Assembly (NCBI GenBank): GCA_002786025.1
Contig: NHNW01000009.1
Location: 688,376-752,375, forward strand
DNA length: 64,000 nt
Source: Zasmidium citrigriseum
Lineage: Eukaryota > Ascomycota > Dothideomycetes > Mycosphaerellales > Mycosphaerellaceae
Direction of reading: 5' to 3'
Numbering within the stretch: the stretch's first letter is position 1; every line of letters begins with the position of its first letter. Below, piece after piece: positions 62,840 through 64,000 of this stretch. The translations under genes were made by a program, and so were the position numbers. The notes below the pieces were generated by a model, which did no database searches, was not told where the DNA came from, and saw only the letters and a program-made list of their open reading frames with translations.

Positions 62840-63769
62840 TCAGAGCTTATGTGCCTGCGCCAATCGTTCAATGTGGCCAACGCCGATGCCACAACACCCA
62901 CCGACTATGCTGGCCCCTTTTTCGAGCCAGATCGAAGTTTCTCCGACGTATCGGTCTGTGTTCAGAGACTCGTCAACAGCGGCAACATTCTCATTCGCAG
63001 CGTACTCGTTTGATTTTGGCAGGAAGGCATTGGCATATGCTCCAAGCTTTATCGGGCTTTTCTTGCGATGCAGCACTTTGCCGGCTGTCTCAATGGCCGA
63101 GCTCATGTGCTCCGGCCTGCAGCAATTGAAGAGCAGTGCTTCGATGCCCTCAGCACCGGCCGCCCACGATGTGACGTCTTCTATTGACTCTCCAGAGCGA
63201 AGCCGCGGAGCTTCTAGCGAAGCAGAAGCAGACGAATCGTCGGGACAGAATGCTATCCATAGAGGCTTTCCCGTAGAAGCAATGGCCTTCTTCACGGCCT
63301 CTGCTTCAGCGATAAGGGACAGTGTCTCGCCCAGCCACACATCAACGAAAGGCGAGAGTCCATCAACAAGAACTTTCAGGTAGTCCGACACTCGCTCCGG
63401 ACGAAAGTTCTGCGGCTCATATGATCCGAAGATAGGCGGCAGACTTCCGGCCACCAAGACCTTTCGACCGTTGATTGATGCCTCATCCGCTGCCTCACGA
63501 GCGAGTCTTCCGGCCCTCTCTGCCAGCTCCCTTCCTTGCTGCCAGAATCGCTCTTCGCCGATGTGAAAAGGCACAAGAGCGTACGAGTTTGTAGTGATGA
63601 CATCTGCCCCGGCGCGAGCAAATTCGAGGTGGATCTGGCGAACAGAATCGGGTGCTTCTATTAGTGAGAGAGCGGACCATTCAGGTTGGCGGAAGGGAGC
63701 TTGAATCCGGATGAGCTCGCGGGACATGCCCCCATCAAGGATCGTGATCTTTTGCTTTGATGAAGGCAT
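62840..63769 (-). CDS. homocysteine S-methyltransferase-like protein
   Basis: Single exon of 309 residues. The barrel begins ITILDGGMSRELIR. The block GADVITTNSYALVP follows, then VLVAGSLPPIFGSYEP. Zinc-binding Cys are in LLFNCCRPEHM and in the pair SIVGGCCGIGVGHI near the C-terminus; the three ligands expected for the Pfam S-methyl-trans family are therefore present. It would transfer a methyl group to homocysteine from S-methylmethionine or betaine; the donor is not readable. Length (about 310) fits Mht1/Sam4-like enzymes. Confidence 0.92.
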   Translation of the reverse strand: MPSSKQKITILDGGMSRELIRIQAPFRQPEWSALSLIEAPDSVRQIHLEFARAGADVITTNSYALVPFHIGEERFWQQGRELAERAGRLAREAADEASINGRKVLVAGSLPPIFGSYEPQNFRPERVSDYLKVLVDGLSPFVDVWLGETLSLIAEAEAVKKAIASTGKPLWIAFCPDDSSASASLEAPRLRSGESIEDVTSWAAGAEGIEALLFNCCRPEHMSSAIETAGKVLHRKKSPIKLGAYANAFLPKSNEYAANENVAAVDESLNTDRYVGETSIWLEKGASIVGGCCGIGVGHIERLAQAHKL

Positions 63770-64000
63770 CTTGGTTTCTGATGGAAGAGTTAGATGTCGA
63801 TGATCGTTTCACAGCAGAGTTCGAAAAGTAGGAGGCTGGGAAGGCCGACATCGGTGGTTCGACGAGCCGACGCCGACGACGACAGTCTCCCCCTTTCCTT
63901 CCCCGACAACTCGATAGACTGTCCATCCGAAAACACCATTCGAGCCATCCAAAACCATTTACTGACGGGACTCATGCTTCATCTGGATGAAGTGGAATCT
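63770..64000. other. upstream region of the methyltransferase gene
   Basis: The stretch has 231 bp to the end of the window. It should hold the methyltransferase promoter. No coding frame with recognisable content is seen. Confidence 0.35.

Noticed and set aside
1..64000. Transposons, CRISPR arrays, bacterial operons
   Set aside because: No transposase or reverse-transcriptase motifs, terminal repeats or regularly spaced repeats were noticed. Genes have spliceosomal introns throughout.

Overview
The window is nuclear DNA of a filamentous ascomycete (Pezizomycotina, most plausibly a dothideomycete-like mould). The evidence is short introns of about 47-78 nt with GTRNGT donors and CTRAC branch points just before the acceptor, compact genes on both strands, Zn2Cys6 regulators, a chitin-type AA11 oxidase, a secreted rhamnogalacturonan acetylesterase and a lone 5S rRNA gene between protein genes. 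No prokaryotic operons, transposons or CRISPR were seen. Exon boundaries were worked out by hand from splice consensus, reading phase and family motifs. In every multi-exon gene except the ABC transporter (5' end unresolved) and the interrupted amidase, the joined exons are a whole number of codons.

Left part (1-30.4 kb) is mostly housekeeping: a 2-pyrone-4,6-dicarboxylate lactonase-like amidohydrolase, a multi-pass membrane protein, an HSL-type alpha/beta hydrolase, an F-box protein, a LisH-WD40 TBL1/Sif2-like protein, a TMEM115-like rhomboid relative, a Baeyer-Villiger monooxygenase, a CCCH zinc-finger protein, a 986-residue orphan, a Gag1/DUF4050-like protein, a proline-iminopeptidase-like hydrolase, a small protein with an internal repeat, a Utp12-domain nucleolar protein and the BET protein Bdf1.

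Middle part (30.8-44.2 kb) is the most coherent region. It has an eight-exon Zn2Cys6 regulator, an inositol-dehydrogenase-like Gfo/Idh/MocA enzyme, a KduD-like SDR divergent from a polyol/L-idonate-dehydrogenase-like MDR, an AA11 LPMO, CENP-S/MHF1, an aldo-keto reductase and a myo-inositol oxygenase divergent from it. Apart from CENP-S and the LPMO, these families fit myo-inositol to D-glucuronate to L-gulonate/L-idonate to gluconate catabolism. I propose a dispersed inositol/glucuronate gene cluster.

Right part (44.6-64 kb) holds ribosomal protein eL22, a second Zn2Cys6 regulator, a GST, a secreted amidase interrupted by one in-frame UAG in a CUAG readthrough-like context, the rhamnogalacturonan acetylesterase, a full-size ABC-B transporter divergent from a sugar-porter MFS, a small secreted cysteine-rich protein with a frame break, a 5S rRNA gene, a 14-TM-type MFS drug transporter and a homocysteine S-methyltransferase-like protein.
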